Shown here piece after piece: positions 27,094-35,410 of a stretch of 64,000 bases of DNA (positions are counted from its first letter, which is position 1; every line of letters starts with the position of its first letter). A program made the position numbers and the translations under genes. The notes below the pieces were generated by a model. It worked only from the letters and a program-made list of their open reading frames with translations. It was not told the DNA's origin and ran no database searches. Origin of the DNA: DATARH01 sp963773625 (GTDB lineage Bacteria > Pseudomonadota > Alphaproteobacteria > ATCC43930 > CGMCC-115725); contig CAVZCJ010000016.1 in NCBI GenBank assembly GCA_963773625.1, positions 1 through 64,000 of the forward strand, given 5' to 3'.

Positions 27094-27206
27094 GTTACTT
27101 TCTTTTGCGAAAAAGAAAGTAACCAAAGAAAACGGGACGAAAACATTTAAAGGTTTTTGGACAAGTTTAACAGTTTTTGGCGTTACCTTTTTCCAAAAAG
27201 GTAACG
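27094..27206. repeat. Dispersed double-hairpin intergenic repeat, copy B
   Basis: GTTACTTTCTTTTGCG pairs with AAAAGAAAGTAAC (27,094-27,123), and the GTTACCTTTTT/AAAAAGGTAAC palindrome lies at 27,182-27,205. It lies between ygbA and nagA, both on the minus strand. The spacer is longer than in copy C. Confidence 0.85.
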
Positions 27207-27208
27207 AA

Positions 27209-27529
27209 TTACTCCCGCTCCGCCTTTTTAAACCCGTCCAGAAAATGCATCAGGGACAACACCGGATGTTTGTACGCCATCTTCGGCCCGGCATGGCGCA
27301 TCACCTCTTGTATCTTTGCCCGCATGTCTTTTTTATAGCAGTGTATGGCGCACTTCGCGCAGGTGGACTTCCTTGCGCCGAAGACGCATTTGTCGATGCG
27401 CACATCTGCGTAATCCAGGAGCTTGCGGCACTCTTCGCACAAATCGCCGCGCGTGCCGTGCATGTCATGGCAGTAGATGCCGACCATCTTCGCGACGCAG
27501 TCTTTTTCTCTTTCAATCCTGCCGGACAT
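27209..27529 (-). CDS. ygbA: YgbA/nitrous oxide-stimulated promoter family protein
   Basis: The 106-residue cysteine-rich protein matches the YgbA (PF11756-type) family: MVGIYCHDMHG, LCEECRKLLDYADVRIDKCVFGARKSTCAKCAIHCYKKDMRAKIQEVMRHAGPKMAYKHPVLSLMH. Homologues respond to nitrosative stress and are controlled by NO-sensing regulators in enterobacteria; the biochemical role is not settled. The gene overlaps the end of the symporter gene by 17 bp, so both belong to one transcript. Confidence 0.85.
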   Translation of the reverse strand: MSGRIEREKDCVAKMVGIYCHDMHGTRGDLCEECRKLLDYADVRIDKCVFGARKSTCAKCAIHCYKKDMRAKIQEVMRHAGPKMAYKHPVLSLMHFLDGFKKAERE

Positions 27530-29270
27530 CTACTCGTACACCTTTTTCCCAGCCGCGCTTCGTCAGCCCGGAATATAAAAGCGCCGTCGCGAGTACCGCG
27601 GATATGCACCAGAATATGCCTTCGGTCGAATGGCCGAGGAGTATTTTGCCGAGCCCCAGGGTATATCCATAAACCATTATCGTTCCAAGCGTGAAGTGGA
27701 TGACGTCGCCGGCTATGCTCTTCCCGCGCATGTGAGGCTCGGTTACTTTATTCTCGATATATTTCCAGCCCGGCCCGCCCGGTGCGGCGCGTTTATAGAA
27801 CTCGATGAGTTTCGCCTCGTCCGTCGGTTTCGTCAGGAAGGTGACGGCCACCCAGATGACGGTGGAGATGGAGATGATGAGGAAGAGCTTTTCGTAGAAC
27901 GGCATATCGACATATTTTGATTGATAAAGCGTTATCGATACGGCGGTGGACGCAAGCATCGCGGATATCTCGCTCCATGCGTTCACCCGCCACCAGTACC
28001 ACCGCACCAGGTACACGAGCCCCGTCCCGCTCCCGAACGCGATCAAGAACTTGAAGACGCCGACAATCGACGTCGCGCGGTATGCGACATAAGCCGTGAT
28101 GAGGGAGAGCACAACCGTCGCCACCCGCGACACGTTCACGTAATGCCTGTCCGTCTCGTTTTTCTTCAGGAACCGCTTATAGAAGTCGTTCACGAAATAC
28201 GCCGAGGAGAGGTTAAGGTATGTGCTCATAGACGCCATGAACGCGGCGAAGAAGGACGCCACCATCAGCCCCTTCAGGCCGGTCGGCATCAGGTCTCTCG
28301 CCATCGTCGGATAGATTAAGTCCGGGTCCTGCCCCGCCATCACGGGGAAGAGTATCAGGGAGGCGAGCGCGGCCAGTATCCACGGCCAGGAGCGCACGGC
28401 GTATGTGGCGACGTTGAAGAATAGCGTGCCGATGAGCGCGTGTCGCTCGTTCTTGCAAGACGACATCCTCTGCACCACCACGCCCCCGCCGTCTGAGGAA
28501 TATTTAGACCACCACTGAAGCCCCATGTACGCGATGAACGTGAGCGCGGCCGGGCCGAAGAGCTGTCCGCCGGTGGGCGGGAAGAAGTCCGTGTAGTGCG
28601 CGGCGGGGTACAGCGAATTGATGCGTCCCTCCAGGCCAGAGAGCCCGCCCGCGTGGTTTACCGCGATTACGGCAAGCGCGACCGCGCCCGCCATGGCCAT
28701 TATGAACTGGAAGAAATCGGTGAGTATCACTCCCCAGAAACCGGAGAGCATGGAGTAGAAGATGGTTACGACAAACGCAATGGAGATGGCCTGCCATTTG
28801 CCTAGCCCAAAGAACACGCCCATGATCTTCGACATCGCGAGTATTATCTGGGCCTTGATTATGGTGTGGATGGCGACTGAGAAATATATCGCGCGGAACC
28901 CTCGAAGGACGGCGGCCTCCTTCCCTGAGTAGCGCATCTCGGTCAGCTCCACGTCCGTCACCACGCCCGCCCTTCGCCACAGCCTTGCGAAGAAGAACAC
29001 GGAGAGCATCCCCGACAGCAGGAAGCACCACCACTGCCAGTTCTCGTAGATGCCCTTGGTGCGGATTAGCGAGGTGATGTAGAGCGGCGTGTCCGAAGAG
29101 AATGTAGTCGCCACCATGGACGTGCCCGCGAGCCACCAGGGCATGCTCCGCCCGGATAGGAAGAACTCGGAAAGCGAGCTGGAGGCGCGCTTCGTAAATA
29201 TCACGCCGACGGCGATAGAGAACGCCATAAACGTGCCGATAATCAGCCAGTCAAGAAAACTAAGACCCAT
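27513..29270 (-). CDS. Sodium:solute symporter family protein
   Basis: The 585-residue protein has about 14 membrane helices and typical SSS motifs: SEFFLSGRSMPWWLAGTSMVATTFSSDTPLY (sodium-site region in TM1-2), VELTEMRYSGKEAAVLRGFRAIYF, GFWGVILTDFFQFIMAMAG, ARDLMPTGLKGLMVASFFAAFMASMSTYLNLSSAYFVNDFYKRFL. It imports a solute with sodium; the SglT-like architecture fits sugars but does not prove them. Translation appears coupled to ygbA downstream. Repeat copy C precedes its start. Confidence 0.93.
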   Translation of the reverse strand: MGLSFLDWLIIGTFMAFSIAVGVIFTKRASSSLSEFFLSGRSMPWWLAGTSMVATTFSSDTPLYITSLIRTKGIYENWQWWCFLLSGMLSVFFFARLWRRAGVVTDVELTEMRYSGKEAAVLRGFRAIYFSVAIHTIIKAQIILAMSKIMGVFFGLGKWQAISIAFVVTIFYSMLSGFWGVILTDFFQFIMAMAGAVALAVIAVNHAGGLSGLEGRINSLYPAAHYTDFFPPTGGQLFGPAALTFIAYMGLQWWSKYSSDGGGVVVQRMSSCKNERHALIGTLFFNVATYAVRSWPWILAALASLILFPVMAGQDPDLIYPTMARDLMPTGLKGLMVASFFAAFMASMSTYLNLSSAYFVNDFYKRFLKKNETDRHYVNVSRVATVVLSLITAYVAYRATSIVGVFKFLIAFGSGTGLVYLVRWYWWRVNAWSEISAMLASTAVSITLYQSKYVDMPFYEKLFLIISISTVIWVAVTFLTKPTDEAKLIEFYKRAAPGGPGWKYIENKVTEPHMRGKSIAGDVIHFTLGTIMVYGYTLGLGKILLGHSTEGIFWCISAVLATALLYSGLTKRGWEKGVRVDVRQD

Positions 29271-29284
29271 AGAACCTCATAAAC

Positions 29285-29383
29285 CGTTACTTTTCTTTCG
29301 GGTGAAAGAAAAGTAACACAAAAGAAAGCCGGGGTGTTTAAACCTAAAAGTTTTTGGCGTTACCTTTTTCCAAAAAGGTAACG
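29285..29383. repeat. Dispersed double-hairpin intergenic repeat, copy C
   Basis: GTTACTTTTCTTTC pairs with GAAAGAAAAGTAAC (29,286-29,317), and the GTTACCTTTTT/AAAAAGGTAAC palindrome lies at 29,359-29,382. It fills the gap between tadA and the symporter gene. This is the shortest and cleanest copy. Confidence 0.85.
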
Positions 29384-29386
29384 ACT

Positions 29387-29838
29387 TTAGGCCTTTCTTT
29401 TCTCCCCGAAAAATTCCTTCAGCAGCGCCAGGCACTCCTCCGCCAGCACACCCGCTTTCACGGAGACCCGGTGGTTCAGCCGCTCGTCGTCCAGGATATT
29501 GTACAGGCCCCAGGCCGCGCCGTATTTCGGGTCCGGCGCGCCGTAGACGACCCGTGCGACTCTCGCGTGCATAAGCGCGCCCGCGCACATGACGCACGGC
29601 TCTTTCGTGATGTAAACCGTGGCGTCCGGCATCCGCCAGCTCTTAAGTTTCACGCCCGCCTCACGGAGCGCAAGCACCTCGGCATGGGCCGTGGGGTCGC
29701 TTGCCTGCTCGCGCCGGTTGTGCGCCGGGAGATTATTTCCCCGCCCACGGCGACGACCGCGCCTACCGGGACCTCGCCCTCGGATAGCGCCGCCCCCGCC
29801 TCCTCTATGGCTACCTGCATCAGTTCAATATCGGTCAT
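29387..29838 (-). CDS. tadA: tRNA-specific adenosine deaminase TadA (one apparent frameshift)
   Basis: TadA makes inosine at the wobble position of tRNA-Arg. The first frame gives MTDIELMQVAIEEAGAALSEGEVPVGAVVAVGGEIISR; the next gives AHNRREQASDPTAHAEVLALREAG (zinc His and catalytic Glu in HAE), then PCVMCAGAL (zinc cysteines) and YGAPDPKYGAAWGLYNILDDERLNHRVSV. The break near 29,730 is consistent with one missing base in a CCGG context. It is essential in most bacteria, so an error is more plausible than decay. Confidence 0.88.
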
Positions 29839-29980
29839 ATTTAAACCTGATACGCTCGATAAGTCGGCGACCCGATAGCGGTCTTGGGCCGTATCCGTTG
29901 CCGGTCGGACCGGCTTTTTATATTGACACGGCAATAATATCATATAATAACCTGCCGGGATAACATTTTTCTGGAGCCTC

Positions 29981-30559
29981 ATGGAAGCCTTCGTCCTGCA
30001 CAATATCACGACTTTTACCTATTCCGGGATATTCCTGTTCCTGATGCTGACGGTGTTCGGGTTCCCGTTCCCGGAAGACGCCGTGCTCCTGCTCTCCGGC
30101 GCCGTCGTCTCGCAGGGCATTATCAGGATAATGCCGACCTTATGCATCTCGTATGTCGGGGTAGTCACGGGCGACGTGATCCTTTACTATATCGGCAGGC
30201 GATACGGCATCCTGATCGTCAAGCACCACAGGTTCCGCAGGATCATCAACGAGACGCGTATGAAGCGGGCGGGCAGGTGGTTCCATAAATGGGGGTACCT
30301 GATGGTCTTCTTCGGCAGACATTTAATAGGCGTTCGGGCGCAGGTTTTCCTGTGCGCCGGAATTTTCAAACTATCCGCTCGCCGGGTGATTCTATACGAC
30401 TCTCTGTCCGCGATGATAGGCGTCCCGCTCATGATATATCTGGGATACTTCTTCGGGAGTAACTTTCACGCGCTGAAAGAGAAGGTCGTATTCTGGCAAT
30501 GGACGGCGGTCCTGCTTGTCGTCGCCGCCTCCGCCGCTTTTATTGTTTCCGGCGCGTGA
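29981..30559 (+). CDS. DedA/VTT family membrane protein
   Basis: The 192-residue protein matches the DedA family (FGFPFPEDAVLLLSGAVVSQG, GDVILYYIGRRYG, GRWFHKWGYLMVFFGRHLIGVRAQVFLCAGIFKLSARRVILYDSL). The acidic FPED and the GR-H motif are characteristic, and three or four membrane segments are seen. DedA proteins act in undecaprenyl-phosphate or phospholipid recycling across the inner membrane. Confidence 0.9.
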   Translation: MEAFVLHNITTFTYSGIFLFLMLTVFGFPFPEDAVLLLSGAVVSQGIIRIMPTLCISYVGVVTGDVILYYIGRRYGILIVKHHRFRRIINETRMKRAGRWFHKWGYLMVFFGRHLIGVRAQVFLCAGIFKLSARRVILYDSLSAMIGVPLMIYLGYFFGSNFHALKEKVVFWQWTAVLLVVAASAAFIVSGA

Positions 30560-30571
30560 GGACAAAAAGAA

Positions 30572-31364
30572 TTGCGTAAGGCGGCGCTGTCCATAGCGGG
30601 TTCGGACCCATCCGGCGGGGCGGGCATACAGGCGGACCTGAAGGTGTTCGCGCTCCTCGGGGTTTACGGCATGGCGGTGCCCGCCGCGTTTACCGCTCAG
30701 AATACGGTCAAAGTTTTATCCGTCAAAGTCCAGGCCCGCGGCATCCGTCCTGGAGGAACTCGACGCGCTTACCTCCGACATCAGGCCGGACGCCCTTAAA
30801 ACCGGGATGCTGTATTCCGCGGGAGTAATACTCGCTGTCGCGGAGGCGGTGCGCCGTTACAGGCTGACAAATTTAGTGGTGGACCCGGTGATGATTTCTT
30901 CAAGCGGGAAGAGGCTCCTTAAGAAGGACGCCGAGGACGCGCTCATCGGCGAACTGTTCCCGCTCGCGCTTGTCGTCATGCCGAACGTAGCGGAGGCCGC
31001 AAAGCTTGCGGGCATGGAAATAAAGTCGCTGAAGGATGCGGAAGAAGCGGCGGCGCGTATAAAAAAGCTCGGGCCAAAAAACGTGCTCATCAAGGGCGGA
31101 CACCTGTTGGCGGCCCGGTGGCGGCAGGCGGCGCGGGCGAAGCCGTGGACGTGCTGTTCGACGGTAAAAATTTTATTCACTTTAAGGGCAGGCGCGTCGC
31201 CAAGGAAATCCACGGCGCGGGCTGCGTCTATTCGGCGGCGGTAACGGCTGGGCTGGCGAAGAGGTCTAACGGTACGAGGAAGCAGTCGCGCGGCGAAGAA
31301 ATTCATATCGAAGGCAATTCAAATCGCGGAGCCGGTAGGACACGGGCGGGTGCCGCTGGTGTGA
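30572..31364 (+). pseudogene. thiD: Hydroxymethylpyrimidine (phosphate) kinase ThiD (about three apparent frameshifts)
   Basis: ThiD phosphorylates HMP to HMP-PP for thiamin synthesis. Pieces: LRKAALSIAGSDPSGGAGIQADLKVFALLGVYGMAVPAAFTAQNT, DIRPDALKTGMLYS, VVDPVMISSSGKRLLKKDA, VVMPNVAEAAKLAG, VLIKGGHL, VLFDGKNFIHFKGRRVAKEIHGAGCVYSAAVTAGLA (catalytic GAGC) and a tail AAKKFISKAIQIAEPVGHGRVPLV. Breaks lie near 30,740, 31,115 and 31,265. The start is probably TTG 30,572 after GAGGA. Confidence 0.85.
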
Positions 31365-31377
31365 TTTCTGGCTCTCT

Positions 31378-31521
31378 TTAAATCTCGCTCGCTTCCGCGG
31401 CTTCCGCGTAAGACTGCTTGTTTTCAGGCAATACCTCACGCTTCCTTAGGAACGCGAGCACGGCAATGCCTGCCGCCGCGCCTGCCAGTATCCCCAATCC
31501 CAGTCTCACGAATTTGCCCAT
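31378..31521 (-). CDS. Small single-helix membrane protein, 47 residues
   Basis: ATG at 31,521 is preceded by GGAGGCGCTC, a good SD. The protein MGKFVRLGLGILAGAAAGIAVLAFLRKREVL... has one glycine/alanine-rich membrane helix and a charged tail ending EAAEASEI. The stop lies 14 bp from that of convergent thiD. Function unknown; the good RBS and composition support a real gene. Confidence 0.6.
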   Translation of the reverse strand: MGKFVRLGLGILAGAAAGIAVLAFLRKREVLPENKQSYAEAAEASEI

Positions 31522-31580
31522 GAGCGCCTCCTTTGCAGTAGCCTAAAGTTTACCATTTGCGCGGGCGCAGTCAAGGGAGC

Positions 31581-31610
31581 AAAAAAAAGCCGGGGCATCC
31601 CCCGGCTTTT
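31581..31610. terminator. Rho-independent terminator
   Basis: AAAAGCCGGGG, CATC, CCCCGGCTTTT is a clean stem-loop with A-runs on one side and T-runs on the other. It follows the stop of the secreted protein gene (read on the minus strand) and precedes the small membrane gene. Confidence 0.85.
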
Positions 31611-31628
31611 GAATGTTTGTTGTCGGAT

Positions 31629-32329
31629 TTACGGGGCGGGGACGGCCGTGAACCTGACGGGAGGAATGGTCAGCGTGAGTATCGCGGGAGTAGCCGTAGG
31701 CAGGCCCGTAAGTGTAGCCTAGATCCGGAACTATGTACTGTAATTCGGCCGAATTAGGATAGATAGTAAAACTGACCGTCCAGATTGAATTGCCTGACCT
31801 GTCTTCGCCGGCGACGACCGTGGCTGAAACGGTACCATGAAAATACGGCCACTGGTCGTTATCAGTTCCAGTGAAGCCAGTCCCCAGGGGACGTAGGGAG
31901 CGTATGCCGAGCCATCATTCAAGAAGCAGATATCCCAGTACAATCTGACACTGGCAATAATTCCTTGGTTGACCCGTATTTAACAGGGAGCAGGTCCCCG
32001 CTGAAATTAAGGTACAGACCTCCGGTACTAAGACCTATGGAATTATTTTTCCCGGCAATGTTGATGGCGCCGCTGATGCCGTGGTTCATTGCATCCGCCG
32101 TTATATCCATATCGATTGTGGCGTTGGCGCCTGCGGCAGGGTCGCTTATTATAGTTTTAGTAGTAGGGGTCAACGTAAACGCGCCGGGAGTGCCATTCTC
32201 ACTTCTAACCTGATAATTCACCCTCGCGACCGTGCCGGTAACGTGAATATTAGCGGCCTGAGAAACCGCGGGCGCAAAAAACAGAAATGCCGCAAGCGCA
32301 AAAATCTTAACACTCATGACGCACTTCAT
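31629..32329 (-). pseudogene. Secreted protein of unknown family (several apparent frameshifts)
   Basis: The first 130 codons give a signal peptide (VKIFALAAFLFFAPAVSQAA) and a beta-rich domain (IHVTGTVARVNYQV, TIDMDITADAMNHGISGAINIAG). Beyond 31,945 the frame changes: FHGTVSATVVAGEDRSGNSIWTVSFTIYP and then LTGLPTATPAILTLTIPPVRFTAVPAP, which runs to a stop at 31,629. Three breaks would restore about 230 residues. The family is not recognised. It lies 72 bp downstream of the protease gene on the same strand. Confidence 0.55.
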
Positions 32330-32401
32330 TTTAAAGATGATACAAATAAAAAAACAATATCTTCTTATTTGAATGATTTCAAGGAAAAAATGGGGTAACC
32401 C

Positions 32402-33991
32402 CTATTTGCTTCCAAACGCCTTGAGGCAAACGTTGCCTCGGCAGGGATAGCCGCTGCTGGGGTCGGCATCGGCATAATAAACGTCATACCAGTTGTTGCC
32501 GTCGGGCGAATAATAGCTCTGGCCCGGCACGGAGCATGCGCGGTCGCTATAGCCCGCTTGCCGGTCCTCTATCGCAATCGGGTATTGATAACCGTCGTTA
32601 TCCGTCAGGTGGACCACTACCGAAAAGTTGTCGCCATCGCCGACCGTAACCGGCACGGGTTTTTTCAGATTGATTGTATGGTAACCCGCGGGCGCCGTCC
32701 CAGACTGGTCCGCCACCAATGTGCCATCCGTAACGTTAGCGCCATAGTTGCCGTTGCTATCCACAAAGGTACTGACTTTATCGTAGATTTTGATTTCGTA
32801 ATTCGCGCTCAGGTCGTTTACGTAGAAGCTGACGGCCTTTATCCTGGGTCCCTGCTTGTCCGCCTTGAAAATGTTGGCCATCCACGCGCCCGCCGTCCCA
32901 TAGCCGACTTCATTCGTTTCGCCCAGAGGATCGTATTGGTATACCCGGCTGTAAGTGTTGGCGGGCGAAGGCTTGTAGAAACAGGATGCCGCGCTTAATA
33001 CCGGAATGTTGTTGAAGTTGCCGCCCGTAATGGATACGTCGTGGTAGGATATGTAGAAATATCCGCCCAGACCCCAGTATGCCCCCCACTCGTTCCTGCA
33101 GAGGTAGGCGCCGTTTCCCGGGGGCGTCTGCACAAAGTTGCCCGCCGGATAGTTGTCATCCCAGCCGATTACGGCCACTTCATGCCCGCCGCCATTTCCG
33201 GTATCGCCATCAGTGCCATAGTTATTATAATAGCTGGCGATAGTGGGATTTTGCTGGCTGTCCTGATGATAAAAACTGTCGTCATAGTAGAAAGCCAGGC
33301 CGGCGGCCCCCCCATAGGTGATTATGGCCTGTTTTATGTCAGTTGGGTCCGCGGGGATAATGTAAACGTCCTGGACGTGGACCGGCGTGGTCTTTGTGGC
33401 TGTGTCCGCCACCGGCGCAAATATCTTCTGGTACTGATAGGGGTATTGGCTTTCCGAAAAAGGACCGCTCCACCTCGCGAGATATGCTATGGACTGTGAA
33501 TCCCAGCCCCCGTCGTTTGGTCCCTGGTCGAAACCATGCGAATCGAGGAGGTCGTTTTCGGAAAAGGCGGTTCCCTTGGGCAAAGTTGACTCAAGCGAGG
33601 CCATCGCCGCGAAGGACCAGCAGCTGCCGACCAGGCCCTGGTCCTTTACAGGACCGATCTTGCCTTTCGTGCGCAGGTCGTACTTAGACGGGAGAGTCTG
33701 AGCAGCCGCGCCGAGCCTCATGGCCCGCTCTTTTTGGGCTGCGGCCCTGAGATAGGAGCGGTCTATCCGGTCTGGAAGGCGCCCCAGGCCATGGCCGTCC
33801 TTTGCCTGCATGATCTGCGGGACTCCGGCCTTTTTATCGGATAAGTACTTGGTAAATTTCGGATTCATCGGGGCGGCCTGCAACAATAAGTCAGCCGCGA
33901 AGGCTTCCACGGCAGAAAATATTATCACTGTTAGAAAAACAGATATCACTGTGAAAAAAAATCCAGCCTTCCCGTCCCTCCTTTTCAACAT
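32402..33991 (-). CDS. Secreted papain-family (C1A) cysteine protease with C-terminal lectin-like domain
   Basis: ATG 33,991 follows a strong SD (AAGGAGG) and starts a signal peptide (FFFTVISVFLTVIIFSAVEAFA). The propeptide is followed by a C1A domain with oxyanion Gln and catalytic Cys (PVKDQGLVGSCWSFAA), catalytic His (GGGHEVAVIGWDDN) and Asn (CRNEWGAYWGLGGYFYISY). The last 170 residues (INLKKPVPVTVGDGDNFSVVVHLT) resemble the lectin-like domain often found after such bacterial and archaeal proteases. It is probably exported to degrade proteins. All catalytic residues are present. Confidence 0.92.
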   Translation of the reverse strand: MLKRRDGKAGFFFTVISVFLTVIIFSAVEAFAADLLLQAAPMNPKFTKYLSDKKAGVPQIMQAKDGHGLGRLPDRIDRSYLRAAAQKERAMRLGAAAQTLPSKYDLRTKGKIGPVKDQGLVGSCWSFAAMASLESTLPKGTAFSENDLLDSHGFDQGPNDGGWDSQSIAYLARWSGPFSESQYPYQYQKIFAPVADTATKTTPVHVQDVYIIPADPTDIKQAIITYGGAAGLAFYYDDSFYHQDSQQNPTIASYYNNYGTDGDTGNGGGHEVAVIGWDDNYPAGNFVQTPPGNGAYLCRNEWGAYWGLGGYFYISYHDVSITGGNFNNIPVLSAASCFYKPSPANTYSRVYQYDPLGETNEVGYGTAGAWMANIFKADKQGPRIKAVSFYVNDLSANYEIKIYDKVSTFVDSNGNYGANVTDGTLVADQSGTAPAGYHTINLKKPVPVTVGDGDNFSVVVHLTDNDGYQYPIAIEDRQAGYSDRACSVPGQSYYSPDGNNWYDVYYADADPSSGYPCRGNVCLKAFGSK

Positions 33992-34126
33992 ACCGTCCTC
34001 CTTCGGTTCCATTAGTATAATATTTATCTTTGAATAACTATATAGCACAGTATATTATCTTTTACAAATCGAGAAATATTACCACTTGCCGCAAAAGGAA
34101 AGAAGGAGGACGATAATGGGGTAATC

Positions 34127-35114
34127 TTAAGGGGTCGGAACTTTGGCCAGTATCCTGCCGATTATCTCTTCCGGCGTAACGTCTTCGGCCTCGGCTTCGT
34201 AGGTCATGGTGATACGGTGCCTTAGCACGTCGTTAGCCATCTCTTTCACGTCGTCCGGTGTCGCGTAGGCCCGGCCATTCATCATCGCCTCCGCCTTTGC
34301 CGCGAGGGTGAGATATATGGACGCCCTGGGCGACGCGCCGTACTCGATCAAGTTCTTTATGTCCAGGCCGTGCGCCTCCGGGTCGCGGGTGGCGAAGACC
34401 AGGTCCACTATATAGCGTTTCACCTTGTCGTCCACGTACACGGAGTCCACCAGCTCCCGGCAGAGGAATATCTCGCGCGCCTCGGCGACCTTGGCGACAG
34501 GGATCTCCCGGCCTGCCGGACATGCGGTTAATTATCTGTAATTCCTCGTCTTTCGTCGGGTAGCCCACCTTCACCTTCAGCATGAACCGGTCCACCTGCG
34601 CCTCCGGCAGGCGGTACGTCCCCTCGCTCTCGATGGGGTTCTGGGTGGCCATGACGAGGAAGGGGTGTTCCAGCCTGAAGGTGTCCGGGCCGATTGTCAC
34701 CTGCATCTCCTGCATGACTTCCAGAAGCGCGGACTGCACCTTCGCCGGGGCGCGGTTAATCTCGTCCGCGAGCAGCAGGTTGGTAAATATCGGTCCCTTT
34801 TTTGTCGAGAACTCTCCGGTGGCCTGGTTATAGACGCGTGTGCCGATCAGGTCGGCGGGAAGCAGGTCCGGGGTGAACTGTATGCGCGAGAAGCCGAGGT
34901 CCAGAGCGGCGGCCAGGGATTTTATGCAGAGCGTCTTGGCAAGGCCGGGTACTCCTTCAAGGAGGATATGCCCGCGCGTGAGAAGCCCGGCCAGCAGCCT
35001 GTCCAGCATCTTATCCTGCCCGACGATGACCTTCTTCACCTCGCGCCGGATATCGTCCAGTATGCGCGAGTGGGCGGCGATTTTATCGGAGAGTTCTTTA
35101 AGATCAGGGGTCAT
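34127..35114 (-). CDS. MoxR-family AAA+ ATPase (one apparent frameshift)
   Basis: Motifs: Walker A region HILLEGVPGLAKTLCIKSLA, Walker B LLLADEINRAPAKVQSALLEVMQE, sensor ATQNPIESEGTYRLPEAQVDRFMLKV, and after a break near 34,500 the C-terminal lid (AREIFLCRELVDSVYVDDKVKRYIVDLVFATRDP, GASPRASIYLTLAAKA, AYATPDDVKEMANDVLRHRI). MoxR ATPases act as chaperones with VWA-domain partners; none is next to it here, so the normal DUF58/VWA operon is missing or lies elsewhere. Confidence 0.88.
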
Positions 35115-35300
35115 TAATTTTTTAAAGCTCTTTCTGTCAGAATGCTAGTGGATCCATTTATCCGGCTCTCTTAGTTATGTCTGGACAGGGCCTTTGCTAA
35201 TCGGTGCAATTTCCCCGGATAATAACCCCTCCGGGAGCGTGAATTCAACATTTTTTATTCAATTATTTAATTTTTTTATCGGTAATTCTTCGCAATTTGC

Positions 35301-35330
35301 TTGAAATCAGTACCCCTTTGGGGCTATATT
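35301..35330 (+). promoter_or_regulatory. Sigma-70-type promoter for the DHA2 exporter pair
   Basis: TTGAAA (35,301-35,306) and TATATT (35,325-35,330) are 18 bp apart and about 80 bp before the exporter start. A small palindrome, CCCC-TTT-GGGG, lies in the spacer and could be an operator. The surrounding 35,115-35,410 region holds no gene; the leader after the promoter could fold, but no known riboswitch was recognised. Confidence 0.6.
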
Positions 35331-35410
35331 ATTACTATTAGGGCGGGCTCTTCCGGATAAACCAGCGAGGCTCAAGCCTAAAATTACATCCGACGAGGTG
35401 TGTAGACATT

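Noticed and set aside
35340..35410. A possible riboswitch before the exporter pair
   Set aside because: The leader can form short stems, but no conserved core of GEMM, guanidine or other riboswitch classes could be matched.
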